From: Bacillus subtilis subsp. subtilis
Lineage (GTDB): Bacteria; Pseudomonadota; Gammaproteobacteria; Xanthomonadales; Xanthomonadaceae
NCBI GenBank assembly: GCA_021733645.1
Contig: JAHREJ010000010.1
Coordinates: 38,474 to 102,473 of the forward strand
Length of the DNA: 64,000 nt
Direction of reading: 5' to 3'
A program made the translations under genes and the position numbers. Shown here piece after piece: positions 17,937-27,280 of the stretch (positions are counted from its first letter, which is position 1; every line of letters begins with the position of its first letter). The notes beneath the pieces are model-generated. The model searched no databases. It had not been told where the DNA came from and saw only the letters and a list, made by a program, of their open reading frames with translations.

Positions 17937-18143
17937 ATCGGCTCCCCGCTTCCGCCAGGCCCGGTTACGTGTCACGCCCCGGTCGGCCGTTTTGGCCACC
18001 TGGCTTGACCCTCCGAACGGCGCCTGGAAGCGAGTGTGTTGCCCGGATCTTTCCGGGGCTGATCCCCCTGCCTCCCTGCTGCCCGCCCGGTCGTTGCGAT
18101 GCCTGCATCGCGACGCGACATCTGCGCACCGCATGGACCACCG

Positions 18144-20519
18144 ATGATCAACGACGATACCCACCTCACCGACACCCTGCCCGATCACCAGACCGCCGCT
18201 GCAGGCAGCCCGCCGGCGCTGTGGATCAGCAAGGAAGGCGGCAACCGGCGCATGCCGTTCGACCCCGCCCGCCTGTTGCACTCGATCCAGACCGTGCATG
18301 CCGAATTCCCGCATTTGGACCTGGACGGTTACCAGCGCGCGGTACTGGCACTGGTGCACCGCCGCGAGCAGATCAGCGCCGACGAACTGGTCGACCTGCT
18401 CATCCGCGAAGCCGAATCGCGGATCGACCTGGTGGCCCCGGATTGGGAGCACGTCGCAGCACGCCTGTACCTGCGCCGGTTGTACAAGCGTGCCAGCAAA
18501 AACCGCTTCTACGACGCCAGCCTGAAGTACGGCTCCTACGTGGGCCTGCAGGAAAGCCTGGCCGACCGCAACGTCTACTCCATCGACATCCTCAAAGCCT
18601 ATTCCAAGGAAGAGCTTGAAGACGCCGGGCGCATGATCGAACCCGAGCGCGACCAGTTGTTCGCCTACAACGGCCTGTACCTGCTGGCCACCCGCTACCT
18701 GGCCACCGACCACTCCCGCGCGGTGTACGAACTGCCGCAGGAACGCTGGCTGACCATCGCCCTGTACCTGATGCAGAACGAGCACCTCAGCGGCGACCGC
18801 ACCCGCGCCCGGCGCATGCGCCTGGTCCGCGAGGCCTATTGGGCACTGTCCAGCCTGTACATGACCGTGGCCACGCCCACCCTGGCCAATGCCGGCAAGA
18901 CCGGCGGTCAGTTGTCCTCGTGTTTCATCGACACCGTGGATGACAGCCTGCAGGGCATCTATGACTCCAATACCGACGTGGCGCGGGTGTCCAAGCATGG
19001 CGGCGGCGTGGGCGCCTACCTGGGCTACGTGCGCTCGGCCGGGTCCTCGATCCGTGGCGTCGCCAATTCCTCCGGCGGCGTGGTGCCGTGGATCAAGCAG
19101 CTCAACAACACCGCCGTCAGCGTGGACCAGCTCGGCCAGCGCAAGGGCGCCATCGCGGTATACCTGGATGTGTGGCACCGCGACATCGAAGCATTCCTGG
19201 ACCTGCGCCTGAACAACGGCGACCAGCGCCTGCGCGCGCACGATGTATTCACCTCGGTGTGCCTGCCCGACCTGTTCATGGAAGCGGTGGAGCGGCGCGG
19301 CGACTGGTATCTGTTCGATCCCCACGAAGTGAAGCGGATCAAGGGCTGGTACCTGCAGGACTTCCACGACGAACAGCGTGGCCAGGGCAGTTTCCGCGAG
19401 CGCTATGCCGAGGTGGTGGCCGACGAGCGCATCAGCCGCCGCACGCTCAAGGCCATCGACCTGTTCAAGCGCATCATGGTCAGCCAGCTGGAAACCGGCA
19501 ATCCCTTCATGTTCTACCGGGACGAAGTGAACCGGATGAACCCCAACAAGCATGCCGGCAAGGTCTACTCCAGCAACCTGTGCACCGAGATCCTGCAGAA
19601 CATGAGCCCGACCCGGCTGATGCAGGAAATGATCAGCGGCGACCAGATCGTCACCACCCGCCAGGCCGGCGATTTCGTGGTGTGCAACCTGTCCTCGATC
19701 AACCTGGGGCGTGCAGTCACCGCGGCACCGGACCTGCTCTCCAGCGACGTGCTGGAGCGGCTGGTGCCGATCCAGGTGCGCATGCTCGACAACGTCATCG
19801 ACCTCAACCAGCTGCCCGTGCCGCAGGCCACCATCACCAACCGCAAATACCGGGCGATCGGGCTGGGCACCTTCGGCTGGCACCACCTGCTGGCGCTCAG
19901 GCAGATCGAGTGGAACCACCCCCAGGCCGAGGACTACGCCGATACCCTGTACGAACGCATCAACTACCTGGCCATCCAGGCCAGCATGCGCCTGGCCGAG
20001 GAGAAGGGTCGCTACAGCACCTTCGTGGGCAGCGACTGGCAGACCGGCGAGTACTTCCGCGCACGCGGCTACGACAGCCCGGCCTGGCAGGAACTGGCCG
20101 CGCAGGTGAGCGTGCACGGGTTGCGCAACGGTTGGCTGCTGGCGGTAGCGCCGAACATGAGCACTGCACAGATCGCCGGGTCCAGCGCATCCATCGACCC
20201 GGTCTACGGTGCGTTCTATTACGAAGAGAAGAAAGACTTCCGGCGCCCCGTGGCCGCGCCCGGACTATCGCTGGAGACCTACCCGTACTACGAAAAAGGC
20301 GCCTACCGCCTGGATCAGTTCGCCAGCATCCGCCAGAACGCGCGCCGCCAGCGCCACGTGGACCAGTCGATCAGCTTCAACCTGTACGTGCCCAGCACCA
20401 TCCGCGCCAGCACCCTGCTTGCCCTGCACATGACCGCCTGGCGCGAGGGCCTGAAGACCACCTACTACGTGCGCTCCAACGACATCGACATCACCGAGTG
20501 CGAATGGTGTGGCGGGTAA
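18144..20519 (+). CDS. nrdA: Ribonucleoside-diphosphate reductase, alpha subunit (class I)
   Basis: About 791 residues from the ATG at 18144. It reduces ribonucleoside diphosphates to dNDPs. An ATP-cone lies at residues ~20-110, so it is probably controlled by ATP/dATP. The catalytic domain shows GGQLSSCFID (first redox Cys near 259), SNLCTEI (thiyl-radical Cys near 480) and FVVCNLSSINL (second redox Cys near 514). The C-terminus ends ITECEWCGG, the mobile redox pair that is reduced by a thioredoxin. Flavodoxin and thioredoxin genes follow nrdB. Translation from 18099 is possible but that extension looks non-coding. Confidence 0.95.
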   Translation: MINDDTHLTDTLPDHQTAAAGSPPALWISKEGGNRRMPFDPARLLHSIQTVHAEFPHLDLDGYQRAVLALVHRREQISADELVDLLIREAESRIDLVAPDWEHVAARLYLRRLYKRASKNRFYDASLKYGSYVGLQESLADRNVYSIDILKAYSKEELEDAGRMIEPERDQLFAYNGLYLLATRYLATDHSRAVYELPQERWLTIALYLMQNEHLSGDRTRARRMRLVREAYWALSSLYMTVATPTLANAGKTGGQLSSCFIDTVDDSLQGIYDSNTDVARVSKHGGGVGAYLGYVRSAGSSIRGVANSSGGVVPWIKQLNNTAVSVDQLGQRKGAIAVYLDVWHRDIEAFLDLRLNNGDQRLRAHDVFTSVCLPDLFMEAVERRGDWYLFDPHEVKRIKGWYLQDFHDEQRGQGSFRERYAEVVADERISRRTLKAIDLFKRIMVSQLETGNPFMFYRDEVNRMNPNKHAGKVYSSNLCTEILQNMSPTRLMQEMISGDQIVTTRQAGDFVVCNLSSINLGRAVTAAPDLLSSDVLERLVPIQVRMLDNVIDLNQLPVPQATITNRKYRAIGLGTFGWHHLLALRQIEWNHPQAEDYADTLYERINYLAIQASMRLAEEKGRYSTFVGSDWQTGEYFRARGYDSPAWQELAAQVSVHGLRNGWLLAVAPNMSTAQIAGSSASIDPVYGAFYYEEKKDFRRPVAAPGLSLETYPYYEKGAYRLDQFASIRQNARRQRHVDQSISFNLYVPSTIRASTLLALHMTAWREGLKTTYYVRSNDIDITECEWCGG

Positions 20520-20669
20520 GCGTCATCGCCTGCGCGCCAACGCCCGTGTCAGCAGCTCCCATGCCCTCGCCGCGTCGCGGCCGCCCCTGACGCAGCGGGC
20601 AGCCCTCCGGATACCCCCCGGGCGATGACGCCCGTTGGTCGTCACCGTCTTCCCTCCCAGGACACCCTC

Positions 20670-21710
20670 ATGGCAACACCGCTGGAACGCATCAAGATCC
20701 TCGAACCGCGCCACCCCAACCGCTCCACCGGCATCATCAACGGGCGCACCAGCGGCATCCTGAACTGGAACGACATCCCCTACCCGTCCTTCTATCGGGC
20801 CTACAAGGAACTGTCGACCAACTTCTGGATTCCTGACGAAGTGGACATGAAGGGCGACGCGCGCCAGTACGCCGAGCTCAACGCGCGCGAAAAGAATGCC
20901 TACGACTCCATCATCGGCCTGCTTGCCACCCTGGATTCGCCGCAGACCCGCTACATCTACAACGTGGCCGAATACATCACCGACCCGGCCGCGCACGCCA
21001 ACGCGGCGATCATCGGGCAGCAGGAAGTGATCCACAACGAGAGCTACAGCTACGTGCTGGCTTCCATCGCCGGGTTGGCCGACCAGAACCGCGTATTCGA
21101 ACTGGCCCGCACCCACCCCACCATCCTGGCCCGCAACCAGCCGATCATGCAGTCCTACGACGACTTCCTGCGCGAGAAGACCGCCGAGACCCTGATCCGC
21201 TCGCTGATCCAGTCCTCCATTCTGGAGGGCATCAATTTCTACTCCGGCTTTGCGTTCTTCTACAACCTGGTGCGCCAGAACCGCATGACCGGCACCGGCA
21301 AGATCATCAGCTTCATCAACCGCGACGAGCTGGCGCATACCAAGTTCATCAGCGAGTTGATCCGCGCCATCGTCGGCGAAAACCAGCAGTTGCAGGGCGA
21401 CCAGCTCACCACTTACGTGCATGGGGCCTTCGAGCATGCCATCGCGCTGGAAACCCGCTGGACCAGTGAAGTGCTGGACGGCATCGACGGCATCGACGTG
21501 GACGAAATGATCCGCTACGTGAAATACCGCGCCAACAAGATGGCCGGCATGCTCGGTATCGAAAAACTCTACAGCGACACCCACGTCAACGTGATGCCGT
21601 GGATCAAGGCCTACGCCGACAACTTCACCGAAACCAAGACCGACTTCTTCGAGATGCGCAATGCCAGTTACAAGAAGACCAACGCAGACAACGGCTTCGA
21701 CGATCTGTAG
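20670..21710 (+). CDS. nrdB: Ribonucleoside-diphosphate reductase, beta subunit (class I)
   Basis: A 346-residue radical-generating subunit. Metal ligands and radical residue are all visible: Asp in TLDSPQ, Glu119/His122 in QQEVIHNESYSY with Tyr126 in the radical position, Glu in LEGINFYSGF, and EXXH in RDELAHTKF. So it is a Tyr-radical class I enzyme; sequence alone does not say di-iron or di-manganese. It starts 150 bp after nrdA. That gap holds a small hairpin at 20619-20634 (CGGGCG-ATGA-CGCCCG) which might tune NrdB relative to NrdA. ATG at 20670 was chosen as the family start. Confidence 0.95.
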   Translation: MATPLERIKILEPRHPNRSTGIINGRTSGILNWNDIPYPSFYRAYKELSTNFWIPDEVDMKGDARQYAELNAREKNAYDSIIGLLATLDSPQTRYIYNVAEYITDPAAHANAAIIGQQEVIHNESYSYVLASIAGLADQNRVFELARTHPTILARNQPIMQSYDDFLREKTAETLIRSLIQSSILEGINFYSGFAFFYNLVRQNRMTGTGKIISFINRDELAHTKFISELIRAIVGENQQLQGDQLTTYVHGAFEHAIALETRWTSEVLDGIDGIDVDEMIRYVKYRANKMAGMLGIEKLYSDTHVNVMPWIKAYADNFTETKTDFFEMRNASYKKTNADNGFDDL

Positions 21711-21717
21711 GTGACCG

Positions 21718-22197
21718 ATGAGAATCCTGCTGGCCTACGCCTCATTGAGCGGCAACACGCGGGAAGTTGCCCGCCTGATGGCCGCACGCGGCCAGGCAGG
21801 TGGCCACGCCGTGCGGCTGCTGGACGTGGACGCGGCGGCCGATGATGCGCTGGCCCAGCCGCATGAGGCCCTGCTGCTGGGCAGCTGGACCGACAACGCC
21901 GGGCGCACCCCGGCTGAAATGAAACGTTTCGTTGCCACGCTGCGCGACCGCCACGGCGTGCCACCCGCACCACGGGTGGCGGTGTTTGGCACCGGCGAAA
22001 CCCAATGGGGCCTGGAGTTCTACTGCGGCGCCGCGCATCGGCTGGCGCGCTTTTTCGGCTCGCCGCACCCGGTGCTGGAGATCGAGCAGATGCCGCATGG
22101 CCAGGCCGATACCCGCGCCATCCACCTCTGGACCGACACCGTGTTGGCCCGTATCGAGACCCTCACTGATGCTGATCCTGCATGCCACCACGCCTGA
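21718..22197 (+). CDS. Flavodoxin family protein linked to ribonucleotide reductase
   Basis: A 159-residue flavodoxin-like protein. The N-terminal P-loop for FMN phosphate is YASLSGNTRE, and the later flavin loop is VFGTGETQWGLEFYCGA. It starts 7 bp after nrdB. It is longer than and different from classical NrdI, but by position it is the best candidate for an electron donor that matures or repairs the NrdB radical cofactor, as NrdI does in class Ib systems. That role is inferred from context. Its end overlaps the thioredoxin gene by 29 bp. Confidence 0.82.
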   Translation: MRILLAYASLSGNTREVARLMAARGQAGGHAVRLLDVDAAADDALAQPHEALLLGSWTDNAGRTPAEMKRFVATLRDRHGVPPAPRVAVFGTGETQWGLEFYCGAAHRLARFFGSPHPVLEIEQMPHGQADTRAIHLWTDTVLARIETLTDADPACHHA

Positions 22198-22501
22198 CCA
22201 CTACCATGCCGTGCTGCGTGAGCACCCCGCCGTGCTGGTGGATTTCCACAAAGACGACTGCCCCGGGTGCCGCATGCTGGACATGTCACTGGCCAGCTTC
22301 GCCGGGTCCCCGCACGCCGTGGGGGTGGTGGTGCTCAAGGTGAAGCTGGAAACCCTGGGCGAGGTGTTCTTCCGCAGCCTGGGCCTGCGCCAGACGCCCA
22401 CCCTGCTGCTGATCCGTGACGGCCACGAAGTGGCACGCCTGGCCGGCTTCCAGTCGCCGCGCCAGATCGGCGACGCCGTGGCGGCAACCGGGGCGCGGTA
22501 G
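22169..22501 (+). CDS. Thioredoxin-like protein (CPGC), nrd-linked
   Basis: About 110 residues from the ATG at 22169, which overlaps the flavodoxin gene by 29 bp. It has a thioredoxin fold with redox site DDCPGCRMLD and cis-proline TPTLLLI. The CPGC site differs from the CGPC of housekeeping thioredoxin. As last gene of nrdA-nrdB-flavodoxin-thioredoxin it probably reduces the C-terminal CEWC pair of NrdA, a NrdH/Trx role. The longer open frame upstream is the shadow of the flavodoxin gene. Confidence 0.85.
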   Translation: MLILHATTPDHYHAVLREHPAVLVDFHKDDCPGCRMLDMSLASFAGSPHAVGVVVLKVKLETLGEVFFRSLGLRQTPTLLLIRDGHEVARLAGFQSPRQIGDAVAATGAR

Positions 22502-22545
22502 GCCCGGTTCCAGGCGACGGCCGTGGGCCGCAGGTGGACCCGGGT

Positions 22546-22854
22546 TCAGCCCTTGCGCGCCAGCCAGCCACGGCGCTTGAACCACACTTCCAGCGGCAGT
22601 GTCACCAGCGGCGGAATGGCCGCGAGCAGGGCCAGGCCCGCCACCCACCACGGCCAGCGCAACCGTACGGCGGCAAGCACGGTGACCACCACGTAGGCCA
22701 TGAATGCAAAACCGTGCAGCGGCCCAAACAACCGTACGCCGATCGTTGTCGGGTCGGCGGCGTGGTACTTGAAGTACATGCCCACCAGCAGCCCGGCCCA
22801 GGTCAGTGCTTCGATGAAGGCGACGGTGGCGAACACGCGGCCGATGGGGGTCAT
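22546..22854 (-). CDS. DUF3817 family small membrane protein
   Basis: About 102 residues from the ATG at 22854 (MTPIGRVFATVAFIEALTW). Three predicted membrane helices and the conserved pattern FIEALTWAGLLVGMYFKY and FGPLHGFAFMAY mark the DUF3817 (YdzA-like) family, whose function is unknown. It converges on the nrd operon with 44 bp between stops. The open frame upstream of 22854 has no membrane character and was excluded. Confidence 0.8.
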   Translation of the reverse strand: MTPIGRVFATVAFIEALTWAGLLVGMYFKYHAADPTTIGVRLFGPLHGFAFMAYVVVTVLAAVRLRWPWWVAGLALLAAIPPLVTLPLEVWFKRRGWLARKG

Positions 22855-22989
22855 TGCGGGAGGGGTGTTCAAATCAGGCTCGGCACGCGGGAAACAGGAT
22901 CGCCATGATAACGGCGAACCGCGAATGCGACCCGTTTGCAGACGAGCTGCGATCAACGGGCGTGCGCGCCCCCGCGCACGCCCCCTTGC

Positions 22990-23751
22990 TCAGACGAACA
23001 TGCCACCCGACGCTTCCACCCGCTGCGCATTGATCCAGGCCGTCGACGGCGACAGCAGCGCTGCGGCAACCGGGCCGATGTCGTCGGGTTGCCCGGCGCG
23101 ACCCAGTGCGGTGATCGAGGCCACCATGCCGTTGACGTGCTCGTCGTCGCGCACGCGGCCACCGCCGAAGTCGGTGGCGATCGCGCCGGGGGCGAGCGTG
23201 TTGGCACTGATCCCGCGCGCCCCCAGTTCCTTGGCCAGGTAGCGGGTGAACACCTCGATGCCGCCCTTCATCATCGCGTAGGCCGAACTGCCCGGCAGCG
23301 AGAAGCGCGCCAGCCCGCTGGAGACATTGAGGATGCGCCCGCCATCGGCGATCAGCGGCAGCAGCGCCTGGGTAAGGAAATACGGGCCCTTCAGGTGCAC
23401 CGCCACGGCGTGGTCGAACTGTTCGGGCGTGGTCTCGGCAATGCTCGCGTACAGGCCTTCGCCAGCGTTGTTGAGCAGGCCCTGCAGGTGGGTGGCATTC
23501 AACCCTTGCAGGGTCTGCCGCAGCCGGTCGGCAAAGGCGGCAAAGCTGCCGCTGTCGGCCACGTCGAGCGGCAAGGCGGCGGCACGGCGGCCGAGCGCCT
23601 GGATCTGCGCGACCACCTGACCGGCCGCGTCGGCCTGGCTGCGGTAGGTGATCACGATATCGGCGCCATCGGCGGCCAGCGCGAGGGCGGCATTGCGGCC
23701 CAGCCCGCGGCTGCCACCAGTGACCAGGACGATACGGGGGGAGCTGCTCAT
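22990..23751 (-). CDS. Short-chain dehydrogenase/reductase
   Basis: A 253-residue SDR from the ATG at 23751. Rossmann motif VLVTGGSRGLGRNAALAL, NNAGEG, the catalytic Ser in NVSSGLARF and YAMMKGG for Tyr/Lys. The substrate is unknown; the sequence resembles uncharacterised SDR oxidoreductases paired with LysR regulators. It diverges from a LysR gene 103 bp away, which probably controls it. Confidence 0.88.
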   Translation of the reverse strand: MSSSPRIVLVTGGSRGLGRNAALALAADGADIVITYRSQADAAGQVVAQIQALGRRAAALPLDVADSGSFAAFADRLRQTLQGLNATHLQGLLNNAGEGLYASIAETTPEQFDHAVAVHLKGPYFLTQALLPLIADGGRILNVSSGLARFSLPGSSAYAMMKGGIEVFTRYLAKELGARGISANTLAPGAIATDFGGGRVRDDEHVNGMVASITALGRAGQPDDIGPVAAALLSPSTAWINAQRVEASGGMFV

Positions 23752-23853
23752 GTCGTTTCTCCAGCGGTAGGGTGTGGGCACAGACTATTGATCTTGCTTG
23801 ATCGCATAAACTGCGTGATTCTGATTTGACTGTTCACAACGGACGACCAATTC

Positions 23854-24762
23854 ATGGACCGCCTGGACCAACTGCGCAGCTTCCTGCGTGTCGCCGAGCT
23901 GGGCTCGTTCACCGGCGCTGCCGACAGCCTTGGCCTGCCCAAAGCCAGTGTGTCGCTGGCGGTGCAACGGCTGGAGGCCGAAGTGGGCGTGCAACTGCTG
24001 CACCGGACCACCCGCCGGGTCCGGCTCAGTGCCGATGGCCTGCAGTTCCAGCAGCGCGCCCGCGACCTGCTCGATGACATGGAGGAGCTGCAAGGCATGT
24101 TCCGCCGCGATACCAGCCAGCTCAAGGGCCGGCTGCGCGTGGACATGTCCAGCGGCCTGGCCCGGCAACTGGTGATTCCGCAACTGCCCGGCTTCCTGGC
24201 GCTGCACCCGGGGCTGGAGATCGAGTTGAGCGGCACCGACCGCCGCGTTGATCTGGTCCGCGAAGGCTTCGACTGCGTGCTGCGGGTGGGAGGGCTGGAT
24301 GACAACACCCTGGTGGCGCGGCCGCTGGGGCAGATGCAGATCGTCAACTGCGCCAGCCCGGCCTACCTGGCCGCGCACGGCACCCCGCGCCAGCTTGCCG
24401 ACCTGGCCGGGCATGCGCTGGTGCATTACGTGGGCACGCTGGGCCAGCGCTCTCCGGGGTTCGAGTATCCGGAGGGGCCGGGCTACCGCAGCCTGCCGAT
24501 GCGCGGCGCAGTCACCGTCAACAGTGGCGAGGGCTACACCGCCGCCGCGCTGGCCGGGCTGGGCATCATCCAGGTGCCACGGCTGGGGGTGCGCGCGGCC
24601 TTGGCGGCCGGCAGCCTGGTGGAAGTGCTGCCGCAGCTGGCCGCCGAGCCGATGCCGGTGACGCTGCTGTATGCCCAGCGCCGGCATCTGCCGCAGCGGG
24701 TGACCGCGTTCATGGACTGGGTCGCCTCGATCCTTCAGCCGGCGCTGCTGCAGGCGGCCTGA
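23854..24762 (+). CDS. LysR-family transcriptional regulator
   Basis: A 302-residue LTTR: N-terminal winged helix (RVAELGSFTGAADSLGLPKA and SLAVQRLEAEVGVQLLHRTT) and a C-terminal periplasmic-binding-like effector domain. It belongs to the CrgA/PecT-like subgroup by the short LDDMEELQGMFR linker. Divergent orientation to the SDR gene suggests it regulates that gene and itself. The shared 103-bp region has a repeated TTGATC (23788-23804) that could form part of its site. Confidence 0.88.
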   Translation: MDRLDQLRSFLRVAELGSFTGAADSLGLPKASVSLAVQRLEAEVGVQLLHRTTRRVRLSADGLQFQQRARDLLDDMEELQGMFRRDTSQLKGRLRVDMSSGLARQLVIPQLPGFLALHPGLEIELSGTDRRVDLVREGFDCVLRVGGLDDNTLVARPLGQMQIVNCASPAYLAAHGTPRQLADLAGHALVHYVGTLGQRSPGFEYPEGPGYRSLPMRGAVTVNSGEGYTAAALAGLGIIQVPRLGVRAALAAGSLVEVLPQLAAEPMPVTLLYAQRRHLPQRVTAFMDWVASILQPALLQAA

Positions 24763-24777
24763 ACGTCCGCAGCCGGT

Positions 24778-24813
24778 TGCACGTTTATGCACACTTTGAC
24801 GTGCAAACGTGCA
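24778..24813 (+). promoter_or_regulatory. Candidate operator upstream of the DeoR-family gene
   Basis: TGCACGTTT (24778-24786) and its exact complement AAACGTGCA (24805-24813) flank an 18-bp centre that holds a further partial copy, ACGTGCA. The site is 110 bp before the DeoR-type regulator start. It may be bound by that regulator (autocontrol); direct evidence is only the symmetry. Confidence 0.4.
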
Positions 24814-24922
24814 CACATGAGGGCGTACTTGTGTATAGTTGCGGCAACCATCGTCCAAATGCGTGCGCGTTTTCGCATGTTTTGGCGAAACCTCCTCGTT
24901 GCCCCTCTCTGTCGAGCTGCTG

Positions 24923-25699
24923 ATGACCTCCGAACCTCTTCCTGGCGAACGCCAACAGACCATCCTGCGCCTGCTGCGTGAGCAGGGACGCGTGGTTTCG
25001 GCCCAGTTGGCGGTGCAGATGGCCGTGTCGGAAGACTCGATCCGCCGTGACCTGCGCGACCTGGCCAGCCAGGGGCTGTGCCGCAAGGTCTATGGCGGCG
25101 CCCTGCCGGCCACGCCGGCGTTTCCGCCCCTGGCCGACCGCCATGCGGTGCAACGCGAACAGAAGCAGGCCCTGGCCCGCGCCGCGGCCGCGCAGGTCCG
25201 GCCGGGCGAGCGGGTGCTGCTGGATGCCGGGTCCACCAACAGTGCCATCGCGGCCTGCCTGCCCGCCGGGCACGGCATCACCGTGGTGACCAACGCACCG
25301 GACATCGCCCTGCTGTTGATGGCACGCAGCGGGATCGAGGTGAGCCTGATCGGCGGCCGGCTGGACCCGCGCATCGGCGCGGCGGTGGGCGCACAGGCCG
25401 TTGAGGCGGTCGCAGCACTGCGCGTCCAGGTGTATTTCATCGGCACCTGCGCGGTCGATGCGCAAGGCGGGATCTGGGCCGAGGACGGCGAAGAAGCCGC
25501 GCTCAAGCGCGCCATGCTGGCGGCAAGCAGCCGCTGCGTGGTGGTGGCGGGCAACGACAAGCTGGGCGCGCAGGCCGCGCACCGTATCGGCAGCGTGGAG
25601 CAGATCGATGTGCTGGTACTGGCGGCCGATGCCCCTCCCGCCCAGGTGGCCGCTTTCGCGCGCCGCGGCGTGGACATCCAGCACGCCGCACACGACTGA
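24923..25699 (+). CDS. DeoR/GlpR-family transcriptional regulator
   Basis: About 258 residues from the ATG at 24923 (MTSEPLPGERQQTILRLL). N-terminal DeoR helix-turn-helix (QLAVQMAVSEDSIRRDLRDL) and C-terminal DeoR sensor domain with the sugar-phosphate binding pattern LLDAGSTNSAIAA and VVTNAPDIA. DeoR proteins usually sense phosphorylated sugars. The downstream MFS gene (41 bp away, same strand) is the obvious target; the effector is unknown. Upstream in-frame starts fall in the promoter region. Confidence 0.87.
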   Translation: MTSEPLPGERQQTILRLLREQGRVVSAQLAVQMAVSEDSIRRDLRDLASQGLCRKVYGGALPATPAFPPLADRHAVQREQKQALARAAAAQVRPGERVLLDAGSTNSAIAACLPAGHGITVVTNAPDIALLLMARSGIEVSLIGGRLDPRIGAAVGAQAVEAVAALRVQVYFIGTCAVDAQGGIWAEDGEEAALKRAMLAASSRCVVVAGNDKLGAQAAHRIGSVEQIDVLVLAADAPPAQVAAFARRGVDIQHAAHD

Positions 25700-25740
25700 T
25701 CCCTGTGTCGATTCCCGTTGTCGCCCGCCCCGGAACCCCC

Positions 25741-26871
25741 ATGCCCTCCCCCACCCCCCGTACCGAACAGCACGCCACCCGCGCAGCGTTTTTCCTGCCT
25801 GGTTTCGCCACCGCCGCCTGGGCACCCCTGGTACCGTTCGCCAAGGCCCGCACCGGCCTGGATGAAGGCTCGCTTGGCCTGGTACTGCTCTGCCTGGGCG
25901 CAGGCTCGCTGCTGTCGATGCCGTTGGCGGGCATGTTTGCCGCGCGCCACGGCTGCCGCGCGGTGATGATTGCCACGCTGCTGATGGTGATGGCCAGCCT
26001 GCCGCTGCTGGCCATCGCGCCGACCCCCTGGACCCTTGGCCTGGCCCTGTTCGTGTTCGGTGCCGGCGTGGGCGCCTGCGATTGCACCATGAACATCCAG
26101 GCGGTGATGGTCGAGCGCGACAGCGGGCGCCCGATGATGTCCGGCTTCCACGCCTTCTACAGTATCGGTGGGGCGGTGGGTGCGGCGGCGATGACCGCCT
26201 TGCTGGCGTTGCAGCTGCCGCCTTGGCTGGTGTGCCTGCTGGGCTCGGCGGTGATGGCTGCGTTGCTGGCGCTGTCGCTGCCGTTCTGGCGCCGCGACAA
26301 GGCGCCGTCCGGCGCGCCGCTGTTTGCCATGCCGCGTGGCGTGGTGCTGGGCATCGGCGTGCTGTGCTTTGTGGCCTTCCTGGCCGAAGGCGCAATGCTG
26401 GACTGGAGCGCGGTGTTCCTGCACGACGTGCAGCAGGTGCCAGCCTCGCATGCCGGGCTGGGCTTCATGACCTTCGCCATTGCCATGACAGTGACCCGCC
26501 TGGTGGGTGACCGCGTGGTGGCCTGGCTGGGACGGCATCGCGCCATCCTGCTGGGCAGCCTGGTGGCGGCCGCCGGCTTTGGCCTGATCACCTTCGCCGC
26601 GCACTTGCCGCTGGCGTTGTGCGGGTATGCACTGATCGGGCTGGGCTGCGCCAACATCGTGCCGGCGCTGTTCTCGATGGCCGGCAACCAGACCTCCATG
26701 CCGGAGAGCCTGGCCATTCCGGCCATCACCACCCTGGGCTACGCCGGGGTACTGGCGGGTCCGGCATTGATCGGGTTTGCCGCCCAGGCCACCAGCCTGG
26801 TGGTGGCGTTCACAGCCGTGGCGATCACGCTGTTGCTGGTCGGGGTGGGCGCCCGCTGGGTGCGCGCCTGA
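25741..26871 (+). CDS. MFS transporter (YbjJ/FucP-like)
   Basis: A 376-residue, 12-helix major facilitator protein from the ATG at 25741. Motifs: GFATAAWAPLVPFAKARTGLDEG in the first helix and loop (split signature of YbjJ-like carriers), DCTMNIQAV in helix 4-5 and SGFHAFYSIGGAVGA. It follows a DeoR-type regulator by 41 bp and is likely co-regulated with it, which points to a sugar or sugar-derivative substrate, but this is inference. Confidence 0.85.
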   Translation: MPSPTPRTEQHATRAAFFLPGFATAAWAPLVPFAKARTGLDEGSLGLVLLCLGAGSLLSMPLAGMFAARHGCRAVMIATLLMVMASLPLLAIAPTPWTLGLALFVFGAGVGACDCTMNIQAVMVERDSGRPMMSGFHAFYSIGGAVGAAAMTALLALQLPPWLVCLLGSAVMAALLALSLPFWRRDKAPSGAPLFAMPRGVVLGIGVLCFVAFLAEGAMLDWSAVFLHDVQQVPASHAGLGFMTFAIAMTVTRLVGDRVVAWLGRHRAILLGSLVAAAGFGLITFAAHLPLALCGYALIGLGCANIVPALFSMAGNQTSMPESLAIPAITTLGYAGVLAGPALIGFAAQATSLVVAFTAVAITLLLVGVGARWVRA

Positions 26872-26885
26872 GCGCGTCCCAGCGC

Positions 26886-27086
26886 TCAGATATCCAGCGC
26901 GGCCAGGATCACCAGCGCCAGCAGGGCCATCACCCCCAGCACAAACAGCAACGCATAAGCCAAGCGGTAACCGGTACGCCTGCCCCCTGCGCTGCGCAGC
27001 TGCTGCCGATAGGCGGGATCACGCAGGTAACGGATCGGATTGACCCGGAACAACGGCCCCAACACCAGATCGATTGCCTCGAACAT
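26886..27086 (-). CDS. Small single-pass membrane protein of unknown function
   Basis: A 66-residue protein read from the ATG at 27086. The N-terminal half is polar with RVNPIRYLRDPAYRQQLRSA; the C-terminal half is one strongly hydrophobic helix (YALLFVLGVMALLALVILAA). I do not recognise a named family. Its stop is 12 bp from the convergent MFS stop. The open frame continues upstream of the ATG but that part has no protein-like character. Confidence 0.6.
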   Translation of the reverse strand: MFEAIDLVLGPLFRVNPIRYLRDPAYRQQLRSAGGRRTGYRLAYALLFVLGVMALLALVILAALDI

Positions 27087-27280
27087 GCGGGTCTCCCGGC
27101 CTGTCCAGGCCGCTGGGCCGGGAAGGGTCAGGACGCCCTCCTGCGGCGCGCCCATCTCGGCGCAGGCCCAGCCTCTCATTCGCGATGGACCCATTCCAGT
27201 CCGCCCGCGCCAGGTCGACGCAAGGCCCGCGGCAGGGCTTACCATCGGGTCTCGCTGCACGCCCTGAGGGACGCCCTGCC

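Noticed and set aside
16668..20117. An 1149-codon open frame on the minus strand across the transporter end and nrdA.
   Set aside because: It is antisense to nrdA, has low-complexity composition and no recognisable domain; such frames are common in high-GC DNA.
27086..27280. CCCGGCC...GGCCGGG hairpin-like sequence between the small membrane protein gene and the PEP mutase-family gene.
   Set aside because: It lies in a divergent promoter region, has an uneven stem and no T-run, so I did not call it a terminator or riboswitch.
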